DNA of 64,000 nt from Zeus faber (GCA_960531495.1 OY482864.1:6666416-6730415); one strand, 5' to 3'. Shown: positions 1-11,946, counted from the first letter of the stretch. Numbers and translations are program-made. Notes: generated from the letters alone by a model not told the origin.

Positions 1-813
1 TTGCAGGGGCCAGGGAGCATTTACTCTGGACGATGGACCAGTGGCCTCAGTGCTGTTCTCTGATGAAAGTCGATTCACGTTGAGCAGAAATGATGGCCGC
101 CAACGATGTTGGAGATGTCAAGGAGAGCGCTATGCATCAGCCACTGTTGTCACCAGACGAGCCTTTGGTGGTGGTGGTGTTACAGTGTGGGCAGGTGTGT
201 CTAGTCAATACAGAACTGCCCTACACTTTGTGAATGGTACAGTGACAAGCCAATACTACCTGAATAACATAATTAATCCAGTCATTGTGCCCCTGCATGA
301 ACAACACAGGTCTAATTTCATCTTCATGGACGACAATGCTCCAGTTCATCGAGGTGGCATCATTAGGGAACGGCTGCTGGAGACAGGGGTACCTCAAATG
401 GAGTTGCCTGCACTTTCTCCAGACCTGAATCTCATAGAAAACCTATGGGATCAGCTGAGTCGCCGTGTAGAGGCTCGTAACTCTGTACCCCAGAACCTCA
501 ATGACCTGAGGGCCGCCCTCCAAGAAGAGTGGGGGGCCATGCCTCAGCAGACAATAAATTGACTTGTGAACAGCATGAGACGTCGTTGTCAAGCTGTAAT
601 TGATGCTCAAGGGCACATGACAAGTTATTGAGACACCCACCACTGTTGTTGGCTTTTGTTTCAATAAATTGTTTGAGATGAGGAAATCACCATTGCATGC
701 TTCTACTTAAATGCTCTACTTTCATGAGATAAAATCACTGTAGCGTTCACTTTTTACATTTTTCCATACATTTCACCCGAAAGCCAAATATCCCTAACTT
801 TTTGTGAGTAGTG
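1..813 (+). mobile_element. Tc1-like transposon, left-truncated by the window
   Basis: The reading frame at 41-562 is the C-terminal half of a Tc1-type DDE transposase. It has the first Asp in FSDES (near 60), the second in FMDDNAP (near 330) and the Glu in [11 protein letters not shown] (near 420). The frame meets a TGA at 560-562, after which the family C-terminus (LVNSMRRRC...) continues in frame to 630. The stop is most simply a CGA to TGA change, the usual decay of a methylated CpG. The right end, near 760-813, carries an AT-rich terminal repeat ending in CTTTTTGTGAGTAGTG, followed by a short (GT)n(AT)n tract. The 5' half and left terminal repeat lie before position 1. The copy is dead because of the stop. 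Confidence 0.85.
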
Positions 814-1150
814 TGTGTGTGTGTGTATATATATATCTCCGATACAGGCGGTTAAGGCTAAATAAGACAATGAGTTGAGGATGAAAAAAATGTTTTCATT
901 AAGTACTGTTACAACGTTTTTAAGTACATGCAGCCAGGGTCTGTTCTAGAAGAGAGAGCCCTGATCTCTAGGGGCCTCTACTGGCAGACGTCACAAAGGT
1001 GCGGTTGTGCAGTTACCGTAAATAGCGTAAAAGCTGAGCATTGCTTTGTGACACAGGTTCGACGTTTCAACAAAGGTTATTATCTTCGGACATGCGTGTG
1101 CACCGTCACGTAAGCCAGACACTGGTGATTGGGACTAAATAACATGACCC
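814..1150. other. Spacer with no recognised gene
   Basis: It begins with a (GT)n(AT)n tract directly after the Tc1 terminal repeat and continues as unique-looking AT-rich sequence. The only open frames are short and show no recognisable domain. Confidence 0.5.
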
Positions 1151-1156
1151 TATATC

Positions 1157-1560
1157 AGGGGTGTCCAAAATACGGCCCGCGGGCCAACTGCGGCCCTTGG
1201 TCCATTTTTAATTGGCCCGCAGCAAAATATAATGGAATATGGCCCACACATGAAACTTGCGCTTGACTGTATTGTACTTCTTAGTTTGAACGCTAGGTAG
1301 AGCGACGGTCTTGAACAAGGCAGCTTCCCCACAAAACAAGAGCGATCCAAGAACGCGAATTCAACAACGTTAGCGAGTCGATATTTAAAAGCACGTAAAG
1401 GTATCTTGTCCGTGCGCGACCACACGACTACGGGACGCGTAGGATCAGCGCGTTCAAAGGATGAACGACGAGCCAATCACTGCTCACGTTTTCTGAAAGG
1501 GAACGTGCCCCGCAGCTAATCAGAGACGTCCGAGGGAAGTTTCAAACCTCAACCATGTTT
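1157..1560. repeat. hAT-like transposon end or derived repeat
   Basis: Sequence starting CAGGGGTGTCCAAAATACGG and continuing with repeated GCGGCCC/GGCCCGC motifs resembles the terminal sequence of vertebrate hAT elements, which often begin CAGGGGTGTCCAAA. No matching inverted end and no transposase were found downstream, so this is a fragment or a non-autonomous copy. The right limit is a guess. Confidence 0.4.
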
Positions 1561-1800
1561 GTTTTTACTCGATAGTTGTAGGAACCGGTTTTATTCCGCA
1601 CGGCGTTACCCAGGAGGTGAGGAAGGTTTTTTCCCTCCATTTTTACGTTGTTCTATACTTTATCAAATGTATAAACGTTATGTAATGCCGAGGTGTGTTG
1701 AAAATATTCGCAACATATCGTTTCCAGCGCTTAAAACGAACTATTGCTAATGTTTGCTAACGCAGCGTCAACCTCATGTTCTGAACGACGGTCCCCGTGT

Positions 1801-1864
1801 ATTTGTACAGTGTATTTACACTGTACAAATACACTGTACGATTGTCCGTACAGTGTATTTGTAC
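1801..1864. repeat. Two overlapping perfect inverted repeats
   Basis: Positions 1801-1814 and 1817-1830 form a perfect 14-bp stem with a 2-base loop. Positions 1823-1840 and 1847-1864 form a perfect 18-bp stem with a 6-base loop. The arms share 1823-1830, so the two hairpins exclude each other. No gene is recognised at this place. Confidence 0.9.
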
Positions 1865-2375
1865 GAACAACCGAAGTGTGAGCGAGAAATAAAGCTGTGT
1901 GCATTTAAAGGGGTTCACCCACTGGTACCCTGGTGTTAGGTGTAACGTTTACATGCACTTCCGTGCTGGTAGGTAATCTGTCTTTCCGAACCGCCCGGCC
2001 GCGATAGAGATCTTTTTGTCAATTCCATTATTCCAAGTTTTATTTCATAGTACGTGGCGATGAAAACAGCGGATGTTCCCCCGTAAAACAATTGCAAAAT
2101 GTCTGATTTTGATATTCAAACACCTCGTGGTTAGTTTGTTGAATTATCCGACGAACGTTGTAGTCGCGTGTTAACGTAACGTTGTTCACCCGAAATCCGC
2201 AAATAAAGCTCATTCACATTTTACACCTCATACCCCGAAAAATGGATGATCATGTCATGTCATGTTATAAATGTTGGTGTCACTGACATTCCAGTGTGAT
2301 AATAATGCCTCGACATTAGGTTCGCTATTATGTTCGGTTTATTAACTATTGTGCATAATCTCCGGGTGCGTTGCA

Positions 2376-2446
2376 AGACATTTCACTGCATATATGTATA
2401 AAAGTATGTATATGACGAATAAATCCCTTGATCTTGACATGAGACC
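2376..2446 (+). repeat. Dispersed repeat tail, copy 1
   Basis: The segment contains CATTTCACTGCATATATGTA, then GTATGTATATGAC and AATAAATCCCTTGAT. The same tail recurs near 34760-34830, 54974-55045 and 57474-57514. It looks like the 3' tail of a LINE or SINE family that I cannot name. Confidence 0.6.
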
Positions 2447-2697
2447 CGATCTACAGCATTTATTTATCTCGATTTCCGAGGTGACTTGAACGAACTAGGT
2501 AATATATCGATATGTTTATACTGTTCTAAAACAGTGAAGTGGTGTGCCATGTTCGACTGTTGTTTTCAAGGAGTGATCGTCAACTGAAGTTTTTATGTCT
2601 GACGAATATCCAACGTCTTTATTTTACCTCAGGTTCTTTGCGTCACGTTTCGGTGTGCGCTCATTTCCTACGCAACGACTCCAGGTTTTCAGTCACT

Positions 2698-5600
2698 ATG
2701 GAGTCCCGCTTCAGTCACCTGCGCCAGCGGGACAGCAGCATGTCCATGCTGCGGGTGAAACTGTCCCGCAGGAGGTCCGAGTCCCAGAAGGAGAACAGAA
2801 CGCGGGCCGTCAACAGTCGCAGGCAGCTGGACAACCTGCTCGAGCTGGACTGCACCGCCATGGACGCCTCCGTTGTCATGGGCAACGTGTCACTCGTCCA
2901 AGAGAGGGCACCCAACATTGTGAAAGCGGCAAAAGGTGACGCAACGGATGAAATATGACTAATTAGTACCCGATTGTTTTTGCTCAGATTTTCTTTGGGC
3001 TAAAAGTATCTGAAACACTGCAACGGCAGTACACACAGACATGCGTGAGGTCTCGCTGGGACCGGGATGATTCAGACATTTGGAGCATTAAGTCCAAGAT
3101 TTGCCTCTCTGAAGTCATTCACATCCAGCCACTTGCAACTTGTGGACTGCAAAGCCTTTGCTACATGTAGACCAGTGATACTCAACCTGTTATGCTCGCG
3201 AGCCGCATGCTGCTCTTTTATTACTAGTTGCGGCGCTTTAAAGTGTTAATAAAAATGTTAAAATATATATAGAATTCTAAGAGTATTTCAATAAATTTGC
3301 CTGAGACACAAAAACTGAAAATCCAAAACAGAATTTTCCATTAGACATGAGCGAGCGCAATCTATAAAGGCTAAAGCATTTGGGATAATAATCGAATGGG
3401 TTTTTTTGTTCAGACCAATATTTCTATTTGGTATAGGTTTTTTTTTTTTTTTAATGTTCTGTATTATTCACTAAACACAAGCAATACATCTTTCTATCGT
3501 ATGACCAACACAACATTGTATACGGTCAACATATAAATGGTTCTTTCATGTAAGCGAGGCCAAAATGTTATGATGAAATTAGTTGAATTGATATGAATAA
3601 CATATCTCTATTTAGATATTGAATTGTAAAAAGAAAAAACCTTAAATCACAGTAGAATATTGACTCATTGATTTAACTTCAAGCCTTGCAATTGTTAGAA
3701 TCTTAAAATGAACAGCTGAAAAATATGCAGTGTTTCAGCAGAAATTAATTATGTTTTATAAAAATGTTGTACGCATACATCCACGTGTGCCCAGGGGCAG
3801 TTTTATGCTCATTAGAAAACAAACGAAAAATACGCAGTGTTCTGGAAGAGGCTCTGCCAGCAGCACACGCCCCACTTTACAGTAAATCTACCGTCAATGT
3901 TCCGTATTGGAGTCATGAAGAAAAAAGAGCCCGTCTCGATGTTCCGTTCGCCTCATAGTACGGTTGCCGCGGTTATGTTGTTACTGGTGTTACGCAGTGT
4001 ACAGACTTATACTGGCTATTTACGTGGCCACCGTCCCTGCTGTCGTTTGGCATTTTTTTATAGATAAAATAAAAGCATTTTAGTTAATTTCCGCGTTGCA
4101 GCGCCAACATTTATCAAATGGGGAAAAAACAATTTACAATTTTTTAATTTGTAATGTAGATTTCTAATGTGTTGTAGATTCTAATTTGTAAAATACTAAG
4201 GGTGTTATCAATACTTAGTCGGTCGCTACAACACTGAGAGGGAAATTGTCTGATTGTGCACGCAGCAGAGTTCCAGCACAGTCTGCTCATAGCGGGAGGA
4301 GGGAGGGCTATAGGAGACCCTAGACCGGACCTGTCTCCTTCCATCTGTAATTAGCGCCCTTGCATAACAGGGACGCTCTGCACCCGCCGTTGTGAAATGT
4401 CCGGTGTTACCGTTAACACTGGTGTCACAAGTTCATTGACCGGTGGGGAAAATTCCTCACCGTGGCATCCCTGCCTCACCGTTTATCACATTTTCCTGAT
4501 ATTCCATTATTATTCCATTAAAGGGCTGTCTATTGGACTTAGCGAAACACCTTTGTGACCGTCTTTTGTCGCGCTTTCACCGAGATGGAATTTAGTTTTA
4601 AGAACTCTCTGCTATTTCTGGCTCCTCAATCTCTTGATCTCGTCACTCTCTGCTCTAGAAGTGGCCGGAATCGAGAGGCTGAAGCAGCTGGAGCGCTGGA
4701 AGGAGCGCAAGGCTCTGGAGAAGGAAAAGGAAAAGAGGGCGAAGGAGAAAAAAGGCGTGTTCAAGGTGGGCCTCTATCGGCCTCAGAACAGCGTCTTCAT
4801 CGCGCCTCTGCCTCCGGCCCAAACAACAACGGCCACGCAAACAAGAGCCAAAGTGGTAAGACAGTAAGCTTTTAAAATCAAACTTTCTACTTGCTTTTGA
4901 GAATCGTGTTTCTCTACGTTTTTATCCTCTGTGTAGCCTCGTCAGTTTTAACTTCCTGACGTAAAATGAGAGTAGTTACTCGGATGTTTGGGTTGTGGCC
5001 GCTTAAAGTAATGGAACTGAAGTAAAAAAAGGTCAACGTTATCCATCCTTTTTTCAGGCAACCTCTCAAAGCAGCCACCCCCAGAACACCAGAGTGACAC
5101 GCTCCATGAAACAGCAGCAGCCACAGAAGGTACCGCCTTGATGGAAATCATCATGTTGTCAATTCCACCTGCTGCAGCTGCTTTTATTATTTCTGTGAGA
5201 CTCCAATCCAAACCCTGATCTTTCTCTCCTTTGTCCTCCTGGTTTTACCTCACTCTCTGCAGCCGCCAAAACAACTGGAGCAAAGCATGGCTGTGAGCAA
5301 AGGTAAATAACCAGGACACAGGTTATCCAGAGTGTCTCCTGTGGGTGTTCAGGGACAGCTCGCTCTGGTTTCCTAAAGACATCTTTAAATCTCAAGTGAC
5401 TTGTACTGGTTGCCTGCTTGTTTTTGGCAAACTATTTTCCACTGCATCAAACTCTAAACCAGTGTTCCTTGACCTCTTTTCTTCCATAGCACACTATTTA
5501 CAATAAAATAACCCCACTATCCAGTTAACCATTAGAAATGTCCGAAATATCTATAACACCTGTAAGATGTGCCTGTTGTTGTTGTTGTTGTTGTTATTAT

Positions 5601-8600
5601 TATTATTATGGCCTTCTAATAGTGATGCAAGATTCTGGTGAGAGTTCCATTCACAACTCAGTGCCAAATGGCTCTTTTGAGTCTCGCTCATGGTTCACAG
5701 GAAGTCCTCCCTTGCTCAGTCCTCCCTTGCTTGCCCATGCATTACGGCATTGAGTCAAATGAATGAAGGGTCGGAAAATCGAACGGCTCTTTCACTGAGT
5801 GATTTGTCCAGAACCAAACTTTAGAAGTCGAACGACTCATCACTATGAATAGTCCTGACTCTGAGTGAAACTTGTTCTCCTTGAGCTGGTATTCTGGTTG
5901 GAATTGATGAGATGGTACAGCCTTGCAGTTTTGATCTTGCAACACAATAATTTTCATAAATTTGAAAAGCACACCGGGCGAGTTCTCTCGCAGCCCACAA
6001 GTGTGCTGTGGCACAGTGGTTGGGAGAACACTGCTCTAAACTATGATTTAGACTCCAGCTGTGTTGAATGAAATATAATTTCAGTCCTCACCCTCTTCTT
6101 CTATAGTGGAGCCTGCAGTGGGAAGGCAGACTAGAAGCAGAGTTGCAGTCAACCAACCAGCCCCCATCACCAGAACTAAAGCTGCTACAGGTAACTAAGA
6201 ACATTTAACTATTAAAATGGCTTTTGTGTAATTTGGTGACATTGCATTTCTACTGTTTTGTTTTTTTTTTTATCATTTTCTCTCCCTCGTGTTAATAAAG
6301 TGGAGCCAGTGGTTCGTGCCGCATCCACCAGGTCTGCTAACAGACCTCCGACCGCGGCAGTTCCCAAAGCGAAAGACAAGACGACAACAGGTACACGCTG
6401 TGGTTTTCATGAAGTTAAACCGAAACGTACATCCTGGATCACCACTTTGTCGTTGCCATTTCAATTATATGAAATGACACCGTATAGGATATGAGAGCAC
6501 TGTCGACTGTTCATACTGTCATTTGCTCCCTGTTGCTCCTCTCTGCTGGTTTAGATAGGAGAACCAGGACCAAAACAAATGTCAAGGTCGCAGCACCGCC
6601 CCCTGGCAGCAAAAGTGACAAAGGTACCAGCCAAACCGTAAATGCATTTGTTTGTTACCGTCCACCAGTTAGTGGTTTATTTCCCTCGGTGAAAGCTTCT
6701 TCTGTGTTCCACACATTGCTGACTCCCCCCCCCCCCCCCCCCCCCTTATTTCTTAGTGACACTGGAAACAGTTCTGCCCGTTGTGTCGAAGGTGAGCGTC
6801 TCAGTTCAACATACTCCTTGAAGAAAAAGTCTTTTTAGGACTTTTGAAGGTTAGTTTTTGCCAATTCTATTTCCTCCAGGAGCCAGAGCCAGAGGAAGCT
6901 GAACCGGACGTGGAAGCCAAGGCGTGCCCTCCCCCACTCCCTGCTGCCTGTACGGAAGAGGAAGAGAGGATGCTGGAGGCTCCGGCTCCCGCTGAACCTC
7001 CCCCTCCCCCAGCCTCCTTCGCTCCCCAGGGCTATGTGTTTCAAGCCCCCGGCGGCTTATCCTCCTTTAAGTTCGATCCTCTCACTCCGCGCTCTGCCGA
7101 TTCCTTCCTCCTGCCCAGGTCAGTCTTCTTAAGATTTAGACCAAATGACTGGCTGTTTTATCTATTACCGTATTTTCGCGACTATAAGGCGCATATAAAC
7201 GTCTTTTTTTTTCCTCAAAATGTGCGGCGCGCCCTATAGTGCGGTGCGCCCTATGTGTGTTGTTACTGCGGACGTTGTTGAGACCACCATGAGAACGTTA
7301 AAGGGGGAAGTGTGGGCGTGGATTGTGTATAAAAGAACAGGTATGTGCTTTATGCAGAACATTGTTGTCTTAACAACCCTTAAAATGGCAAAGAGACACG
7401 CCTATGAAGCACAGTTTAAACTGAAGGCTATCAGCTACGCAGAGGAACATGGAAATCGAGCAGCCGCGAGAGAATTCAAGATTAATGAATCGATGGTTCG
7501 CAAGTGGAGGAAGATGGAAAACGAACTCCGACAGGTGAAGAAGACGCAGCTGAGTTTCCGCGGACATAAGGCGAGGTGGCCCGAGTTGGAGGAAAGACTA
7601 GAGCGGTGGATCATCGAGCAAAGAACGAGTGGGGCGAGCGTTTCGTCGGTCACTGTTCGACTAAAAGCAGTAACGCTAGCGGAAGAAATGAAAATTGAAC
7701 ATTTTCAAGGAGGTCCGTCGTGGTGCTTTCGTTTTATGAAACGGTGCCATTTTTCCATCCGGACCAGGACTACGGTAGCGCAGCAACGTCCGGCGGATTA
7801 TAATGAAAAGCTGGCGAGCTTCCACTCCTACTGCAGCAAACACATCGCCGACAAACGCATCCAGCCAAGCCACATCACCAACATGAACGAGGTGCCGCTC
7901 ACTTTTGACATCCCGGTGAATCACACGGTGGAGAAGAAGGGGACCAGCACGGTAGCGATACGCACAACGGGGTATGAAAAGGCGTCGTTTACTGTTGTGC
8001 TTGGCTGCCACGCAAATGGACAGAAACTGCCGCCTATGGTGATTTTTAAGAGAAAGACTTTGCCTAAAGAGACTTTTCCAGCTGGAGTCGTTATTAAGGC
8101 AAATGAAAAGGGCTGGATGGATGAGGAGATGATGAAAGAGTGGCTGAGGGAGGTGTATGTAAGGAGACCAGGTGGTTTTTTCCACGCATCACCATCGCTG
8201 TTAATCTGTGACTCCATGCGTGCCCATCTCACAGCCGATGTGAAAAACAAGGTGAAACAAATGAACGCTGTGCTTGCTGTTATTCCGGGAGGTCTGACAA
8301 AGGAACTTCAACCGCTCGACATCGGTGTGAACCGGCCGTTCAAAGTAAGGCTGCGAGCGGCGTGGGAGCGATGGATGACCGACGGAGACCACAGTTTCAC
8401 GAAAAGTGGAAGGCAGCGCCGGGCAAGTTACGCCACAGTTTGCGGATGGATTGTAGATGCTTGGGCTAACGTGTCTGCTGGCACTGTTGTTCGAGCTTTC
8501 GCAAAAGCCGGCATCATTTCCGAGGAGCCGCACGACACGGAAAGTGACTCTGACAGCGAAGAAGGGGAAACTGGCATGTCTGATTTAGCGCAGCTGTTTA

Positions 8601-11600
8601 ATTCATAAACAGAGGATGATGACTTCGATGGGTTTTATTAATACTTTGTAATAAATACATGAATAAAGCACAAACATACTCAGTTTTGCCCCCGCTCTAT
8701 TTTTAAATACGCAGTAGAGGTATTTAAACGTAGTAGAGGATATGTACCGGTATATAAAACCCGCGCCCTATAATCCGGTGCGCCTTATGTGTGTGTTAAA
8801 TACAGTAATGGCACACATAACTGAGACTGCGCCTTTTAGTACGGTGCGCCTTATGGTCGTGAAAATACGGTATGTATTTTAGTTCACTGCTATTTGCTGG
8901 AGTTGATTGACGGGTGCTATATCTGATTTCCCACCAGTCCCAGCTTCACTCTTCCTCCTGCACTGTCCTTGGACTTGGAGCTCCAGGCTGAGCCCACTGA
9001 CTCTGCACCCCCAACATCTCCAGTCCACTCCCTGGCCCCAGTCGGCCCCCAGGAGCCAGAGCACGATGTACCCTACTTTAGGTAAGAAAATGGCACTTTA
9101 GTGGACAGGATGGCAAGTCGGGTCAGTAGGAATTTATTAACCCCTATTTTGTTAACAAATATATCTTGTGTTTAGATCAGAGATCAGCACGGAGACCGCC
9201 ACGCTGACCAGCCTGTGTGGCCAGTGGGAATGTAAATTCCAGGATGAGTCGATTCCAGAAGAGAGTAAGTTTTACAAACCAGGATGGCGTGTTGAATGTC
9301 AAAGTCAATAAACCTTCCCCTTTTAATAAGGGTTTGAACACCTGTGTTTGTGCAGTGCGGGATTGTATGCGAACAGCAGTCGGCCAGGCCAGACTGCTGA
9401 TGAAGGAACGTTTCGCTCAGTTCAGCGGGCTGGTGGATGATTGCGAGCTCGGCAGAGGGGAGAAGATCATCACTTGCATGGATCTGCAGGGGTTCTGGGA
9501 CATGGTCTACTTCCAGGTCGGAAGCAAAGTAATGAACAAGGCCTTGAGACACAAATATGTGGAGTTGTTCTAAAATGTACTTTTTTTTTTTGTGGGTTTC
9601 TTCCTTTTTAAGGTAGAGGACGTCTACAGAAAGTTTTGCGCCCTCAAGGAGGCTGAGGCCAGGAACTGGGTGGAGGAAAACAAGCCCCCTCCCCGACAAA
9701 AGAAAGCAGTTAAGGTGAGAAAAATCGTCCTGCCTCTTTTTAACCAAAGATGCACGATACACGCTGTACTGGGTGAACTGTAAAACAGCTCTTGTGCCAA
9801 ATTTTTGCGTAGGACTTTCTTAGGTTAAAATTTCAAATCTACTTTTATATTGCAATAAGTGTTGTAGCATCTGTTAGATTGTATTAACCTAATAATAATA
9901 ACCTCCTTTTATACACAACATGCAAGGCAGTGTTTCACATTAATAGAAGGCAATCAAATGGTAATTAAAAAATATACAAGAAAGAGCACAAAGAATGTTT
10001 GCTTTTTGTCTTATCTTTGCCAGCGGATAATACAATAAATTTGCTCACTTACGCTGACATGCATTTTGTACAGAAACCGCCCTCAGCTGCAGCTCCCAAA
10101 CAACCGGGCACCAATGCAGCAGCCAAGTCTCGTCTGGCTGCTGTGAAGGCGGCCATGAAGGCCAGGCAGCAGGCGGCTGAGGCTGTAAAAGTTGCCCAGG
10201 CTTGCGACACGGAGCAGGGCCCTGAGCTGCCGGCAGGGGCCATGTGCGGAGACAACGTGCTGTTCGATGGCGGCTTTTACCAGGTGGAGAGCCCGGCCAG
10301 GCTACCGAGTGAGTCTTACCTCCTTACCTTACCTTACCTCCTCCGAATAGGGTTATGGGTGGATCTCTTTAGATGAGTGCTTTTTTGTTCTCTTTGTGAT
10401 TGCTGAAACTCATCATCTTTTAGCAAATATAAATCAAAGGTGTACCTGAACATGACTAACACAAAAAAATAATGTTTTCCTTTGGGAACGTTTCCTATTA
10501 GAGGTTGTTGAGTAAAAGAAACACATCAAATGCTGTTTGGTCTCTACAGACTCTGCGAGGAGATCTGCCCGTCTGAGCAATGCGTCACTGCCCCACTCCT
10601 CCCTCCCTCCCTCCGCCACTCCAGAGCGGGTCACCCGGCGATCCGCTGCAATGTTGCGCTCCTCACCCGCCCTTCGCACCCAAACTCCTTCCCACTGCGG
10701 CCTAACCCCCATGCAAAGTCCCTGTCCGGGCGCCAAGACCCCCAGGAACCTCGCCCTCAAGTTCGCGCCTGTGGAGGAAGTTCACGCACACCTTGACGGC
10801 AGCCCAACAGTTCCCGGGCAACACAACATAGCACCCTGTGGCGACGGTGACGCCATACCTGAGTGCCGCACCGCTCCCCAAGCAAAGTGCATCGTTTCAG
10901 ATGCCCCCGCCGTTCTGACACAGGGTGGACCTGCCGAAGCCACTGGCAGCGCATCTCCGTCTCGTGTCCCAGAGCCCTGCACTCCGAGCTTTACCCCATC
11001 TCCCTGCTCGCCTCCCTCAACCCCCGCAAGGGGAAGCGCCGCAGAGCCAAACCTGGACATCCCCGATGAGTCACAGGAATCCATGAGCCAGACTCCGGAC
11101 GGCTCAGTCATTGAGGTGAACCTTCACGACTGCGATATGAATGATGCAAATCAAATTTAAATAGGCCAATTAGGAAATAAGGTCTGAGTATACTATACTG
11201 GAATTTCAAACCCATTTTTTCCTCATTTGTTTAAGTGCATTCCTGGTTTGGACTTTGAGCGCTACCTACGGCCGACAGAGAGAAGCAGCCTGTCACCGAG
11301 GGAGACCAGCGCCATAGAGAGGCTGCCCATGGTGGTGGATGTGGAGATGGAGAGCCCCGCAGCGAGCCCGCTCCCTCAAGAAGAAGCAGGGGGGAACCAC
11401 CGAGGTAATGGGTGCACACCAGACAAACGGGAACTAAACTGAAATGTTATTTACTGGAAACATTGCACCCAATTCACGCAGCATCTCTTTTGTTGGTGTT
11501 TTGGTTTCACTTTACCCCGGCGAGCTCACTCTTTTTTTTTTTTTTCCACTTTGCCCACAGGGTTGCACGGTGTGCCTTTGGTGCTCATTCCCCAAACGCC

Positions 11601-11837
11601 ACAGGTTAATGTCTCACAGTTTTCACCTCTGACTCCCCAAAAATGCATGAACGGACTTTCTCCATTCACTTTGTCTGTTCAGATCCTGATGTCTGTTCGT
11701 TGCTTGTGTGTTCCCAGACAGTGGAGTTGGACCTTCTGCTCTTCACCCCTGACTTCAGGGACAGGATCAGCCAGTCCCTCTGCCCAGCCGACCTCATGGT
11801 CTTCACTCCTCCTTCTAACGCACCACAAAAAGAATAG
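2698..11837 (+). CDS. dlgap5: DLG-associated protein 5 (HURP), 18 coding exons
   Basis: HURP is a Ran-GTP-dependent mitotic protein that binds and stabilises kinetochore microtubules. Coding exons: 2698-2935, 4659-4855, 5058-5129, 5263-5302, 6107-6190, 6301-6390, 6555-6623, 6757-6791, 6880-7118, 8938-9081, 9176-9264, 9356-9516, 9613-9714, 10074-10308, 10550-11115, 11236-11404, 11561-11604, 11718-11837. Phases agree throughout, giving about 897 aa (human 846). Diagnostic parts are SQKENR near residue 30, a basic coiled coil followed by GVFKVGLYRP (exon 2), TPRSADSFLLP (exon 9), and the GKAP-type domain in exons 11-13 with RTAVGQARLLMKERF and FWDMVYFQ. Exon 14 has FDGGFYQVESP. Exons 3-7 encode short repeated TRS-type basic segments. 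The first ATG is supported by the start of homology; earlier frames lack it. Intron 9 carries a pogo element. The small middle exons rest on splice signals and phase only. Confidence 0.93.
3173..3260. repeat. hAT-like terminal fragment in dlgap5 intron 1
   Basis: CAGTGATACTCAACCTGTTATGCTCGCGAGCCGCATG resembles the start of hAT elements that carry a GAGCCGCATG motif. No second end was found. The rest of intron 1 (to 4658) is AT-rich and shows no gene. Confidence 0.35.
5400..6060. other. dlgap5 intron 4, non-coding
   Basis: It contains a (TTG)n(TTA)n run near 5575-5608 and sequence with repeated GAACGACTC/GAACGGCTC motifs that looks like a dispersed element. No reading frame with recognisable homology was found. 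Confidence 0.4.
6726..6745 (+). repeat. Poly-C run before dlgap5 exon 8
   Basis: An uninterrupted C tract sits just 5' of the exon 8 acceptor (exon starts at 6757) and forms part of its pyrimidine tract. Its length is likely to vary between individuals. Confidence 0.85.
7166..8872 (+). mobile_element. Full-length pogo-like DNA transposon in dlgap5 intron 9
   Basis: The element is bounded by TA at 7166-7167 and 8871-8872, the target duplication of pogo/Tc1 elements. The left end CCGTATTTTCGCGACTATAA and the right end (reverse complement CCGTATTTTCACGACCATAA) match at nearly all positions. Extra inner copies of the GCGCCTTAT/GGTGCGCC motif lie near 7230-7255 and 8765-8850. One long transposase frame fills the interior, in the same orientation as dlgap5. 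The well-preserved ends and ORF suggest a recent insertion. Confidence 0.93.
7385..8608 (+). CDS. Pogo-like transposase with a mutated catalytic Asp
   Basis: An intact frame of about 407 aa runs from the ATG at 7385 (MAKRHAYEAQF); upstream in-frame Mets add residues without homology. The N-terminus (residues 1-45) has the psq/Brinker-type helix-turn-helix seen in POGK-like proteins, with NRAAAREFKINESMVRKWRK. A CENP-B-type DNA-binding region follows (near 60-130), then the DDE_1 superfamily catalytic domain. The second and third acidic residues are present in LICDSMRAHL and LQPLDIGVN. At the first, where the family has NMDE, this copy reads NMNEVPLTFD (AAC at about 7886-7888). The tail is acidic. 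No stops or frameshifts were seen. It is probably catalytically dead through one substitution but could still bind DNA. Confidence 0.88.
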   Translation: MAKRHAYEAQFKLKAISYAEEHGNRAAAREFKINESMVRKWRKMENELRQVKKTQLSFRGHKARWPELEERLERWIIEQRTSGASVSSVTVRLKAVTLAEEMKIEHFQGGPSWCFRFMKRCHFSIRTRTTVAQQRPADYNEKLASFHSYCSKHIADKRIQPSHITNMNEVPLTFDIPVNHTVEKKGTSTVAIRTTGYEKASFTVVLGCHANGQKLPPMVIFKRKTLPKETFPAGVVIKANEKGWMDEEMMKEWLREVYVRRPGGFFHASPSLLICDSMRAHLTADVKNKVKQMNAVLAVIPGGLTKELQPLDIGVNRPFKVRLRAAWERWMTDGDHSFTKSGRQRRASYATVCGWIVDAWANVSAGTVVRAFAKAGIISEEPHDTESDSDSEEGETGMSDLAQLFNS

Positions 11838-11866
11838 TTCTCTCCTGAAAAATTTACTTTTAATGT

Positions 11867-11872
11867 TTTATT
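11867..11872 (-). terminator. Putative rsph10b polyadenylation signal
   Basis: TTTATT on the plus strand (AATAAA on the minus strand) lies about 200 nt past the rsph10b stop codon and inside the dlgap5 3' untranslated region. Confidence 0.5.
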
Positions 11873-11946
11873 TTTGTTTTTTTAATATATATATATCTGT
11901 ATGGAGTAAAAGAAATCTGGAAAGCTTTGAGATTTAATTCACTTCA

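Noticed and set aside
1559-1939. Two consecutive small frames (63 and 61 aa) before dlgap5
   Set aside because: No homology; the second crosses the hairpin repeat and both lie in repeat-derived sequence.
10757-11111. Minus-strand frames of 65-109 aa inside dlgap5 exon 15
   Set aside because: They are shadows of the coding exon on the opposite strand.
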